Shown here piece after piece: positions 10,001-20,390 of a DNA stretch of 28,126 nt. Each line of letters begins with the position of its first letter. Positions within the stretch are counted from its first letter, which is position 1. Both the position numbers and the translations under genes were made by a program. The notes beneath the pieces are model-generated. The model was not told the origin of the DNA and did not search any database. It saw nothing but the letters and a program-made list of their open reading frames with translations. Origin of the DNA: Priapulus caudatus (taxonomy: Eukaryota; Priapulida; Priapulimorpha; Priapulimorphida; Priapulidae); contig NW_014577579.1 of NCBI RefSeq assembly GCF_000485595.1, positions 152,817 through 180,942 of the forward strand, read 5' to 3'.

Positions 10001-12961
10001 AACCCTCTGTAATTAGTATAATACTATAAATCATCCGTGGTGCAACATTTGGAATGAGATACACTAATACTAATAGTGGTAGTGGAGTGAGCACCAGGAG
10101 CTGGGGCCCGTTGTCAGAAACTTCGTAAAAGTTACGATTAATTTTAAAGTCTAATGTTTAATGTTAAAGTTAATTTTAATAAGCAGTTGCCAGAAACGCA
10201 ACTTAAACTAAACTTACTTAAGTGAAAACTCAGCGATAAACAGGAAAATTCATAATTTCATGTCACAAGGCTGCTGATTAGATGAGAATCGATCAACAAA
10301 ATTCAAATTCATACACAATTTATGTAGCATGCACAGTATGTATGCAATATTATGATGGCTAACCACATATTAATACATATTTGATAAAAAATTAACGTGA
10401 TCATGAATTTATTCTGCACAAACAGACAAATTCTGCACACTGTAACACGCAGACGCGAGACTAATCGTGGCAAGCGTTGTGCAAACCTTTTAGAAACAGA
10501 GAACAAATGCCCATAACGTCATTTGTAAATGTATTGTTTGTTTTATTAGCAGTAGATAATAAATGATTTGACGTGTTTTTCAAGAAAAACACAAACTTTT
10601 ATTCAATTATTATTAAAATATACATATCACTATAAATTGTACATTCGTAGTGTAAATATGTTATTTTCAACATTTTTATTTTTTTTTTTGTAGTAGTATG
10701 ATCTTTTCTCTGGCCCAACATTGGGCTGATCATTATTACCTTTTTTAATATTAAAAGTTAAGGGAGGGTGCTAGGATCTCTTAAGTTAAGAGAAAAAGTT
10801 ACGAGAATTTTTAATTCCTTAACTTTATGAAAGTTTCTGGCAACTGGCTGTAAGAGAAAAAGTTAATGTTAAGGTTAATGTTAAGACTAATTTGTTTCTG
10901 ACAACGGGCCCCTGGACATGATTGTAAGAAATTTACTACATTCTGAGTAAAAAAGAGACACTTCTAATGATTTAAATGTACATTTTCGACGTTACTAACA
11001 ATCTGTTGTGGTTGTATCCGCTCCACACTGGAGTCGCTATAGACACGCACGTGTGGCTGGATGGCTAAAGACATGCGTGTGGCTGTATACACTGCCTTGT
11101 TTATTAGTATACATGTCTATTTACTGCTACTCAATGCATAGATTTGTTCAGAGTCATCCAATATTAATGTTATTCCGTGCAGAGAACATTATCGTCCTTT
11201 GCCACAATGTAGGCACTGGCCAAACAGCCCCATTACGTTGTTAATCGTTGCTACGGCATAATTTGCAAAACTCACTATCATTGAACTGGATGTTTGCTTG
11301 AAGTCTGTAAGACCAGCTGCCTCATGGGATGGGCTGGGTATTTTTGCTGGTGTGGTTAGAATAGGGTTTGTATGTAAACACAAAATACGATAAACGTTGA
11401 TGTGTTACTCCACTGGCACATGTTTGTAGTATGATGTTTTTATATGGCTCCTTGTGTGTGGGCATGGATCACAAGTACACCTATACTCAGCTGCCTTGAA
11501 GTACATGTGTCACAAGATGACTATGTTGCTAGCAAATGTTCGTTTATATAGGTCTATAGGCTGAAAATTTGTCCTCTGCACCTGTTGTTTAGGGGTTATG
11601 CTTATCGCATAAAGGGCCGAAGTTTAGAATTTGTGTTTTGGGAAATTGACACTATACTAAGAAGACGATTATGCATTATGAGCATTCATGAAGATTCTTG
11701 GCCCAACATTACTTTTACTCTCTGGGCAAGTGTTAATTTTCATCACTGCATTAAATATCATATTTGTGATAATAAAAAAACGTAATTTCAGATAAATCCA
11801 AGGTAAACAAAACTGTCTCAGCACATCCTACAAAATATATGATACAGTCTAACAGATTCCCTATTGAGAATTACGTACTGATACACTATTTCGCATCCCC
11901 CCACCATAATTCATGTTTGCGCTACTAGCTGTAGGATGCTGCTGTGTGTGACTGTGAGCCTTTATTGTCATGACTATCTGCTCACTAGTAGGCTGCTGAG
12001 TGCAGTTGATCGGATTACTAATTCTAGGACAGATTTGCTCTGGATGTTAAACGTGCAGGTACAGCCTCGGGCCACCGCCCATTATCTACTGTCTGCTTCG
12101 TCTATAATGAGTGGATCCCCATATAGTGATTACACGTAATGCACTAGCGCAGCAGCAGTAAACACTACTATCATAGAAATGTAGGCGCGTGTATAGTACC
12201 CGCCCGTTAATGGGCGAGATGTTTGCGGTGGCCGATATATAGTATTAACGAATTAATATATTTCTTGTCTTGCAGCTTAGGCAAGGATTTTTTATTTTGT
12301 TGGTTTACAGATCCGCCGACCCGAATTTTCAAGAAAAACGAAAAAAAAGAAAAATTGAAAATCTGTATTTTTTTATTCCCGCCGACCTTTTCTCTAAGAA
12401 ATATGAATAAAAAAAATTTAAATGTGAAAAACAAAAACATTTCATAAACAAACAGTTTAAAATAAAAGTAAAAATAATTACAAGTTGAGTTTTGTTTTCA
12501 TTATTATTATTTTTTACTTTACCGAGTCAACAACAACAACAAAAATTCTGTAAACCAACAAAATAAAAAATGGTGGCCTTATTCCTGTGTAATGTTGTAA
12601 ATAATGTGCCTGACTAATGCACTGGCAATTACAGTATTTCTGGTCACTGTATGTAGAGATGATAGCAGTATGGGGGGCTGCAGCTGTCTATAATGCTATG
12701 TTTCTCTCATAGAGACTGAGTCGATTGTAAATAATGCTCCTGACTAGTACACATTTAAATACAGGATTTCTGGTCACTATTTGTGAGGGTGATGGTGGTG
12801 CGAGGGGGCTGCAACTGTCTGTAATGCTCTGTTTCTCTTGTAGATTCTCTACCGCCTCATTTGAAAGGCTCGACGAATTTTGGCGACAATATTGAGGATG
12901 AATGGTTCGTTGTGTTCCTGCTCAGAGAGCTGTGCAGAGAGTTTCCAGACATTGTTGTGCA
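7030..12961 (+). CDS. ECD: ECD (ecdysoneless) homologue, N-terminal exons; partial, with an in-frame TAA
   Basis: ECD is a conserved regulator linked to pre-mRNA splicing (PRPF8 and R2TP/HSP90 partners), the cell cycle and, in flies, ecdysone production. The first visible exon ends at 7252 (donor GTAAGA). It encodes QEDVVEYSIFPH, then TAA at 7105-7107, then, in the same frame, TREELEECLDKYLASL, SAYLVDYIWQNEPFSL and TVFDSSAV. The second exon, 12844-12961 (acceptor TTGTAG, donor GTAAGT), joins in phase and encodes SLPPHLKGS, NFGDNIEDEWFVVFLLRELC and REFPDIVV. These match the human VEYCLF, LVPYIWQNQPFNL and FGDNIEDEWFIVYV segments in order. The spacing from VEY to IWQN is 40 residues in both, counting the TAA as one. 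No in-frame start is seen; acceptors at 7029 or 7037 suggest an upstream start exon. The stop could be an assembly error, a null allele or decay. Later exons are not seen before the gap. Confidence 0.82.
7253..8870. other. ECD intron 1, 5' part; no gene seen
   Basis: The large ECD intron (7253-12843) begins here. The stretch at 7600-8350 is noticeably richer in GC and CpG than its surroundings. Open frames of 104 codons (7498-7812) and 47 codons (8182-8325) occur but match nothing recognisable. I see no inverted-repeat ends that would mark this as one inserted element. Confidence 0.4.
8878..9960. repeat. Diverged tandem duplication with CT/CA microsatellite tails
   Basis: Two related blocks share GTGGCTA, GGAACGG, TAGCCTC, ACCGGGACGCTCT and CATTCCGTCC/CATCCGTCC in the same order. 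Block one is about 8878-9040 and block two about 9423-9595. Each is followed by long CTCTCT and CACACA runs (9080-9280 and 9595-9960). The frames through these runs on either strand are low-complexity artefacts. Confidence 0.7.
10104..10911. mobile_element. PIF/Harbinger-like MITE, 808 bp, CTG target duplication
   Basis: The perfect 18-bp terminal inverted repeats are GGGCCCGTTGTCAGAAAC at 10104-10121 and the reverse complement at 10894-10911. The element is flanked by CTG on both sides (10101-10103 and 10912-10914). A 3-bp duplication of the form CWG is a known signature of PIF/Harbinger transposons. Subterminal GTTAATGTTAAG-like repeats occur near both ends. The interior is AT-rich, with no DDE transposase or Myb-like frame, so the copy is non-autonomous. 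Family assignment is inferred from duplication length and sequence. Confidence 0.75.
10915..12286. other. ECD intron 1, middle part; no gene seen
   Basis: Mixed-composition intronic sequence lies between two MITEs. The frames at 11008-11244, 11585-11785 and 11936-12139 have no recognisable motif or splice context. Confidence 0.4.
12287..12571. mobile_element. MITE with 25-bp perfect terminal inverted repeats
   Basis: The left end at 12287-12311 (beginning ATTTTTTATTTTGTTGG and ending TTTACAGA) is perfectly complementary to the right end at 12547-12571. The interior is very AT-rich and carries two CCGCCGACC boxes (near 12312 and 12379). The total length is 285 bp with no coding capacity. The flanks do not show a clean target duplication, so the superfamily is open. 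Confidence 0.75.
12595..12843 (+). repeat. Tandem duplication (~130 bp) of the 3' splice-site region before ECD exon 2
   Basis: Two related copies begin TTGTAAATAATG (12595 and 12725). Both carry TTTCTGGTCACT, a GGGGGCTGCA box and TGTTTCTC, and end in acceptor AGs at 12712 and 12843. Only the second acceptor keeps the ECD frame. The first would read ten codons or so and stop at a TAG within the second copy. Confidence 0.8.
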
Positions 12962-13643
12962 GTAAGTATACCCCACTCCTGGCACTCCACCACTCCTCTC
13001 CTCTCTCTCATCCTCTATATTCTTCTCTCCCCTCTCTTCTGTCATTTGAACACTCTTCTCCTCTCCTCTTATCTCCACTCTTTCAGCTCCATTTCCTTCC
13101 TCTTCTCTCCTATTCTCTCCTCTCTTGCCCTTAGCTTCCCTCTCTGTCTTCCACCTGTCCTCTTGAAATCTGTCAAAAATGGTAGCATTTGGTGTTTCGC
13201 AAAATGTTTCCAGTAAATAATTGAATTAATAAATTGCATACAGATGCGTAGAATTTTGACATCACTCGCTTGAAATATGTACTTTCATGGTGTTTATGTG
13301 TTTGCTAGTGGCTCTAAAGTCCAAGGCAACTGTGTAGTCAACTTGCAATTATTGATTTTTTATAGTCTTAGTCAAACCATGAATGTAAGGAACGACTATC
13401 CAATTCGATTTATGCACGTGTTAAAGGGAGAGTTTACTCTAGGTTCTAGAGTTATTTTCAGCCAATTTAGGTTATAATTACGCTACATAAAAAGTTTCAT
13501 GGTTCAATCACCATTAGAAATATTGTTTGTTAATGTTTTAAAACTAACGACTACAGTTTGATTACAACGACGGTGGCGCCACTCAAAGTGCACGATCTGA
13601 TAAGTTGCGCAAAACCACTTTCCAGCCAAGGGCTACAGACCGA
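12962..13643. other. ECD intron 2 start; CT-rich tract, no exon seen
   Basis: Positions 12985-13160 form a pyrimidine-rich CTCTCC tract on the plus strand. The rest, up to the assembly gap, has no recognisable continuation of ECD: the expected segment around DGEFLLIEAA is absent here. Confidence 0.5.
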
Positions 13644-14398
13644 NNNNNNNNNNNNNNNNNNNNNNNNNNNNNNNNNNNNNNNNNNNNNNNNNNNNNNNNN
13701 NNNNNNNNNNNNNNNNNNNNNNNNNNNNNNNNNNNNNNNNNNNNNNNNNNNNNNNNNNNNNNNNNNNNNNNNNNNNNNNNNNNNNNNNNNNNNNNNNNNN
13801 NNNNNNNNNNNNNNNNNNNNNNNNNNNNNNNNNNNNNNNNNNNNNNNNNNNNNNNNNNNNNNNNNNNNNNNNNNNNNNNNNNNNNNNNNNNNNNNNNNNN
13901 NNNNNNNNNNNNNNNNNNNNNNNNNNNNNNNNNNNNNNNNNNNNNNNNNNNNNNNNNNNNNNNNNNNNNNNNNNNNNNNNNNNNNNNNNNNNNNNNNNNN
14001 NNNNNNNNNNNNNNNNNNNNNNNNNNNNNNNNNNNNNNNNNNNNNNNNNNNNNNNNNNNNNNNNNNNNNNNNNNNNNNNNNNNNNNNNNNNNNNNNNNNN
14101 NNNNNNNNNNNNNNNNNNNNNNNNNNNNNNNNNNNNNNNNNNNNNNNNNNNNNNNNNNNNNNNNNNNNNNNNNNNNNNNNNNNNNNNNNNNNNNNNNNNN
14201 NNNNNNNNNNNNNNNNNNNNNNNNNNNNNNNNNNNNNNNNNNNNNNNNNNNNNNNNNNNNNNNNNNNNNNNNNNNNNNNNNNNNNNNNNNNNNNNNNNNN
14301 NNNNNNNNNNNNNNNNNNNNNNNNNNNNNNNNNNNNNNNNNNNNNNNNNNNNNNNNNNNNNNNNNNNNNNNNNNNNNNNNNNNNNNNNNNNNNNNNNN
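13644..14398. other. Assembly gap (755 N)
   Basis: A run of N bases. Its size may be estimated rather than real. It could hide ECD exons and the upstream part of the cysteine-rich fragment that starts right after it. Frames that cross it are meaningless. Confidence 1.
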
Positions 14399-14401
14399 GG
14401 A

Positions 14402-14537
14402 ATGGAAGCTTCGGTACCAGATAGGACTGTAGACAAATACTGGTGTTCTTGTAGTGTTTGTGAATTAATGAGTACGGCATCTTAATGTATATGCTGCCAT
14501 GAGAATGAAAAGACCAGGGTTATTGTAGACCAGTTCG
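14402..14537 (+). pseudogene. Broken P2X7-type cysteine-rich domain fragment
   Basis: The frame reads PDRTVDKYWCSCSVCELM, then STAS, then TAA (14483-14485), then in the same frame CICCHENEKTRVIVDQFD. The pattern W-C-x-C-x-x-C-x-x-M-x-T followed a few residues later by C-x-C-C-x-E matches the cysteine-rich module seen at the C-terminus of P2X7 receptors and in many invertebrate 'P2X7-like' proteins. The residue normally before that second cysteine group is often Glu, and here a TAA stands there, one base from GAA. The usual Gly after the second cysteine is also replaced. The upstream part is lost in the gap. The fragment is probably a decayed copy of a repeated gene family, not a functional receptor. 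Confidence 0.5.
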
Positions 14538-15410
14538 ACGCTAGACCAAGTGAGTCATGCGAGTACACTGTTCACTGGGCTTATCACGCTCGGTCAGAAT
14601 CACATGTAGCTGTACATGTATGTATGTACATGTATCTACGCAAGTCATGTACATATACCGTGAATGCATTACCCACACAGGTAATATGTATGTATGTACA
14701 TGAATATAAGTACACTTACACTTACAGGCTACATGTTTGTGTCTTGACATGATAAATAAGCATGAGAAATAACAAAAAACATCGAATATTTAACCACCAC
14801 ACGCACTATGTTTACATAATGGTGTCTCTCGAAATGGTCCGTGACGTCACATAACCTCGATATAGTAACATATAAACTATTCAGGTGTTTATTACTAATT
14901 GGGCGCAGGATTTAAAATGGAATACGTTATTGAATGTATTTCTATGTTTAAAGACGTTACAGAAGTTATGAAATTTGACTTCAATTGTCCTTTAAGGAAT
15001 TTGAAGAAATAGCCGTTTGTAACTGTAAGTGCCAATGAACGTATATATGTAAGCGGCTTTTGTTTGTCCGAAAAGCGGCAATTTTTACCACGCTTTCACT
15101 GTGAGGACCTCCCATTATCTGTGAGATTTGATCACGTGTAAGTGTCTCTCAGTCTTATACAAATATGGCGAGCCATTGTATAGAAGCCAGGAGCAGATGC
15201 TGGGGTATCGCACAGCCGCAGGGCGTGCTGGCTAGAATGCAAGAATACCTGTCCACAATCGTGACTGAGGGCTTTTACTGCTAATGTGGGAAATGCTCTT
15301 GTTACCCTAGTGCATAACCGTAGCAGAGTCTGTGACAGACACATTCATGGCAGTCGTACGTATGATAGACGCACAGCCAAACGTTTTAGAGGTCCACGAA
15401 TCTTTGAGAG
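14538..15410. other. Non-coding stretch; no gene seen
   Basis: Positions 14590-14740 are rich in TACATGTATG palindromic repeats. The remainder has short frames without recognisable motifs. Confidence 0.45.
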
Positions 15411-15420
15411 GAGTTATTGA

Positions 15421-15655
15421 AGCAGGCAGAAAGTAAATCACGCTGCTAGGCATGTCCTAGAAGTTTATATAGCTGAGAGGGAGGTTATTCCGGGAAGTAG
15501 AAGGTAAATCATGCGCCTATAGGCATATTCTATGAGTTTATATATAGTCGGGAGAGAAGTTATTTGGGCAAGCAGAAAGTAAATCATGCTGCTCAGCATG
15601 TGCTAGAAGTTGACATAGCTGGGAGGGGGTTACTGAAGCAAGCAGAAAGTAAATA
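15421..15655. repeat. Diverged tandem repeat, ~70-bp unit, about 3-4 copies
   Basis: Units begin at about 15421, 15482, 15556 and 15626, with the pattern GTTATT..GCAGAAAGTAAATCA..GGCATGT..AGAAGTTTATATAG. The copies differ by substitutions and small indels. Confidence 0.75.
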
Positions 15656-16293
15656 ACTGGATATCAGAATGCATAAGTGCAATGAGAGCCAGTGTGTTAA
15701 CCAGAGACCTGTCTACCCGTCTTTTGGACGGCCTAATCTATTCTTGGATGAGAAGGATGAAGTTTTGATGGATACGGCATGAGGGCGGCCCAATTTTATA
15801 TATTATACACCTTGTCTAACTGACAATAGTGCTTACAAGAATATAAAATCACATCAGATTCCTGTCTTTTTGGCATTTCAGACTAAATTTCCTCCATTTT
15901 AAGGTAAGGCCCTCCCCCCTAGGGCACTTCGCGCCCGCAGCATCCTTGCTTCGCTCAGATTGTGAGACTCCCTGATTTTTTTCCCTAGCTAACCGTAAAA
16001 CACTGCAAAGTGCAATGAGAGCCGAGAGCTATTGGCGAACCAACACGTACCCTCTCCCCCGACCTCTGTGTTGTCAACCCACATTCTAGATGCAATCATA
16101 AGCTGGCAATGTCCTCTGACGCTAATTGCTATGCATGGATAATCGCTGTTAGGCACGCACGTCATTGACCCGGCTTGATATTGATGGATGCATCGTGCGG
16201 GTGAACGAAAGTGTTGCAGACTAGAGCTAATGATTGTCATAGTCACGCACCATATGTGGCTTCACACCTCTCTCATCACAAGGGGGGGGGATA
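15656..16293. other. Non-coding stretch; no firm gene
   Basis: A 37-codon frame at 15669-15782 and an 85-codon minus-strand frame at 15989-16246 are present but unrecognised. The 16-base string AGTGCAATGAGAGCC plus its flanks recurs at about 15676 and 16007, a possible dispersed repeat. No splice or poly(A) context supports a gene. Confidence 0.35.
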
Positions 16294-16294
16294 A

Positions 16295-16880
16295 GATGGA
16301 GAGGTATTCAGTATTGGAGAGATCTTCACGTATTCATTGATGGAGAGGTATTCAGTCATGGAGAGGTATTCAGTATTTGAGAGGTATTCAGTGATGGAGA
16401 GGTATTCACTGATGGAGAGGTATTCAGTATTTGAGAGGTATTCAGTCATGGAGAGGTATTCAGTATTAGAGAGATATTCACTGATGGAGAGGTATTCAGT
16501 CATGGAGAGGTATTCAGTATTAGAGAGATGTTCATTGATGGAGAGGTATTCAGTGTTAGAGAGATATTCATTGATGGAGAGGTATTCAGTATTAGAGAGA
16601 TATTCACTGATGGAGAGGTATTCACTGATGGAGAGATATTCACTGATGGAAAGGTATTCAGTATTAGAGAGATATTCACTGATGGAGAGGTATTCAGTAT
16701 TTGAGAGATATTCAGTCATGGAAGGTATTCAGTATTTGAGAGGTATTCAGTCATGGAGAGGTATTCATTATTTGAGAGATATTCACTGATGGAGAGGTAT
16801 TCACTGATGGAGAGGTATTCACTGATGGAGAGGTATTCACTGATGGAGAGGTATTCACTCATGAAGAGGTATTCACTCAT
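16295..16880. repeat. 18-bp minisatellite, about 32 copies, open on both strands
   Basis: The unit is GATGGAGAGGTATTCACT and variants. Because 18 is a multiple of three, one frame on each strand stays open: plus strand 16337-16789 reads MERYSV/FERYSV/LERYSL repeats, and minus strand 16276-16719 reads EYLSIS/EYLSNT repeats. Unit types alternate at fixed positions (GATGG, CATGG, TATTTG, TATTAG), and the TTAG type usually carries GAGATATT in place of GAGGTATT. No promoter, signal peptide or unique coding sequence flanks it, so I treat it as a satellite. Confidence 0.9.
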
Positions 16881-17924
16881 GGAATTCACGTAGAGAGAGA
16901 TTTATATGGAAACTGTTTCACATGTACAGAGAAAGAATTGCGTAAAAAGTATACAAGGAGAGGAATTCACGCGAAGGGAGATGCTTACATGGAGAGACCC
17001 ACATGGAGAGATTCACATAAAGAGGGACGTTACGAGAAACGGATTTTATGTGGAGAGTGTTTTACTTTTACGTGACGTGGTTCTACAATCTACACATTGG
17101 TTTTTTAGCCAGCAGTTCTTACTCACTTTCCCAATCACCTGCCGCTGGGAATATTATGCCACGTGTGAGCTAACATGGTAAAACACTCAGCCAAAACAAA
17201 ACTAAACCTGCATTACCTCTTACTATTCCCCCCTCCTCCCTGTGTCGTGCACTCCATCTCAATTTCCTCCTAATAAGCCCCTATTTTTTGTTAGGTTTTT
17301 TGTTCGGTAAATGAACTGTGTTTGCGTGGGTGTTTCGCATGGCTGGGCAGCGCGTGGCAGGTGGCACATGTGGTTATATAAGCTAGCAGACATGCGACCA
17401 CGGCCGTTCTCGCCCCCTCCCCCTCCCCCATCAACCTTTGTGAGAAGCTCTGTGTGTGGTGGGGGTGAGTCACGCAGGCGGGTGGCGGGTGGTAGTGGTG
17501 GCGTGTGTGACGGTGCAGGGTCTGACAGACGCCGGCTACACGCGTGCAAACAAATGTACAGTTGCCCTTCGATCGCAAGTGACTCACGTTTCTGCTACTG
17601 GTTTATACACTTGATATTCTCTGTTATTATCGTACAATCGAATGCGCAACGGTTTTAACGAATGTGCACGGTATAGCCTTGAAGTTGATGGTACCTTGTA
17701 TACCCGCTGGCAGTCAGGCAGTGCCGTGAATGAGTTCTGTGCTGGATATATGGTTTACATTCACAAATTGCCACTGTGCCCCTTCGGCATAAAAATTTTG
17801 AGTTCTCAGCACAATTAGGGGGGGGAGGCGTTTTTAGGTTTTTAGTTTTTTAGGTGGGGCACCGTGGGGGAAAAATATTCATCCGTTGTGTGACCAGGCC
17901 GTAGGCTGAGCAAATGCTTAGAAT

Positions 17925-18165
17925 GGGGGGGGGGGCAGTGACGGATCCAGAATTTCAAGAAGCTAGGGGCCGAGTAATGGGGGGGGGGGTAAATTTTGAA
18001 AACGTAGATCGCAGGAGGTGGTATTTGAGGCACTTTTGAGTACATGTACAGCCTTCATTCTGACTACGACAATTGTTTTTTAGTAGAACAATTGATTTTT
18101 TTTATTTTGCTCCAAAATCTACGGGGGCCGCTGCCCCCCTTTCCCCCCCCCCCCCCGCAGGCTAC
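17925..18165. mobile_element. Possible G-run-bounded repeat element
   Basis: A G-run followed by GGCAGTGACGGATCCAGAATTT on the left is loosely mirrored on the right by AAAATCTACGGGGGCCGCTGCCCCCC. The ends pair only partly (GGGGGGCAG plus scattered bases). Dispersed repeats with such G-rich ends are common in invertebrates, but the family is not established here. Confidence 0.3.
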
Positions 18166-19849
18166 GGCCATGGTGACCATTAAACTGTCTGCACAATAAA
18201 GGTGAAAGCAGATGGCGTGGAACATGTTGTAATATGTTGAAAGAGACAAAAATAGAGAGTGTGATATAGAATCGTGGACATGAAGAGTGAGTAGGAGCAC
18301 AGTGGCTTTCTCTACATATAGGATTATAAAAAATACAGATTAGTGGGACGCACCTGTATTATACGTTAAATACCTGTCTTTCCTGTATTTATTACCTGTA
18401 TATATACATTAAATTACCCTGGTGTATGTAAAAGTGTGCAATTCATATAATAGCCTGTTCCGCAGTAGGGCTTGGCTGTATCTTTAATATTGGCATCAAG
18501 GGTGTGCAGCGTGTATGTAATCATGATGTAAGATGAAAGCCAGCCGTTGTTCTGCCTCCGCTGAGACGGCTGTGGTTAATATCAATTAGGCGTTCCTGTG
18601 CGTTTTCCGTAATTATGTGTGCGAACGTTTAGTCGGCCGCGGAAACCCTAATCGATTCTTGAAACGGAATTGTGGAGCGGTTCCTTAGTCAATAGTTCCA
18701 GTGGCTTTGATGGGCACGTACGTAGCACATGATTGGAAATATGAAGTCGCTAGCAGTATTGCCGTACCGATGAGGGACTGACTGCTTTCCCGTAACACGC
18801 GCGTGCACGTACCTGCCAGGGGACGAATTTTGCAATTTTAGCCACTTGAGAAAAATCGCGAGTGCCTAAAAAATCTACGTGCTAAGATGAATTCTAAACG
18901 TGCCATTTTTGTGTGTAAATAACGGCTAATTGAAACTTGTTTAGGCAGTTTGACCGACCAGTTTGACCATTAATCATGAAAGATATTCTTTCCGTGATCG
19001 ACAGTGATAATGTATGCAGTGTATAGGCTATAAATTCCCACTCGCAGAAAATAGCAAGTGCTTATATTTTCTACTCGCAATTTCTTAATATCGACACGCA
19101 TTTTGCGAGTTAGCAATAGGAAATTCGAGCCCTGCCCGCATGCGTTCACCTGGCTATTTAGTTCCGCCATTGCGTGAGCAGTAACCCGTGTAAACATCTG
19201 TAAAGTCGAGTACTTGAAAGGATTATGATTTACAGCTCAACACTATTGCAACACTATTGCATTTATCAAATTTTTTTCTCCATGAAAAAGACTGTCTTCA
19301 GTACATGTATTTGTATTTGAATTACATGTAATAACGATTTAATAATAATAATAATAATTACTTTTAATCTGACAGTAGCATGGGGTTATTATCTGTTCCT
19401 CTGCTTTGGCGTTCGTTTCTAAACCTTGCTATGTAGTTGATGTACATAATGACCAGCATACAGCATGCTATCTCTCTCTGACAGACTTAGTTTGATGGAA
19501 CTCGTATAAAAGCGTTCCTAATTACCCTTCTTTGCTTCATTCATAGAGCAAATTAGTTCTATTCATCTCTGAGAGAGATATTCTGACATCTATGTGAGAT
19601 TGTGAAGCTCTTTCATTCTTTATTCTGAGACCAGATTGTCTAACACGACTGATAGACTTTCTATTGTCACACTAACGAAGTAAATGTCACTGTCACGTGA
19701 AATGTCTATCACCTGAGTTCCTTTCTTTGATCTCATTGTAAGCAAACACGTATGTGGTAATCTTCAGAGTGTAGTAGCACTGTAGCACTGCTGTATCCTC
19801 ATCGTTGTGTGAGTAGAGCTCTGTGTGACCGACATAAACTCTGTACATC

Positions 19850-20390
19850 TGCATAAAGTCTACACATATAATATACATAAAGTCTAAGACGTACACATAA
19901 AGTCTATACATATACATCAGTCCCTACATCTAATAAAGCTAGAACATCTACTATAAGTTAAGACATAACATAAAAGTCTATACAAATGTATATACATAAG
20001 TTCATATATACATAAAGTCCATACATCTACATAAAGTCTAAGACATACACATAAAGTCTATACATATACATCAAGTCTCATAACATACTTAAAGTCTATA
20101 CATATATACATAAAGTCTAAGACATATACATAAAGTCTATACATCTACATAAAGTCTAAGACATACACATAAAGTCAGGAGTAAGATAATATATGGATAT
20201 CGGATATAGGATAATAGGAATATAGGAAATCGGATATAGGATATAGAAATATAGGATAATATATCTACTCCTGATAAATTTCTATACATCTATACAGTCT
20301 AAGAATAGCAAATAAAGTCTAAGACTCTACATAAAGTCTATACATCTACATGAAAGTTAAGACTTGAATATGATTATATACATGAAGTTT
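19850..20390. repeat. ACATAAAGTCTA satellite, ~20-bp unit (copy 1)
   Basis: The array is built from units such as ACATAAAGTCTAAGACATAC and ACATAAAGTCTATACATAT, which often alternate as a ~40-bp pair. It is interrupted at 20175-20274 by a small inverted-repeat insertion. Confidence 0.9.
20175..20274. mobile_element. 100-bp inverted-repeat insertion within the satellite
   Basis: TCAGGAGTA at 20175-20183 pairs with TACTCCTGA at 20266-20274, with weaker pairing continuing into flanking ATAATATAT. The interior is a GGATATAGGATAATAGG-type repeat. It may be a tiny MITE or a local rearrangement. Confidence 0.4.

Noticed and set aside
13551-14480. Four open frames of 267-309 codons across the N run
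   Set aside because: They are open only because N codons are not read as stops.
7105-14485. Reassigned TAA codon, because two conserved frames contain in-frame TAA
   Set aside because: The intact DMC1 and SNU13 exons contain no in-frame TAA and SNU13 ends normally at TAG. Two isolated cases in partial or decayed genes fit mutation or sequence error under the standard code.
16295-16880. Regular direct repeats as a CRISPR array
   Set aside because: The units are contiguous with no unique spacers, and the window is eukaryotic.
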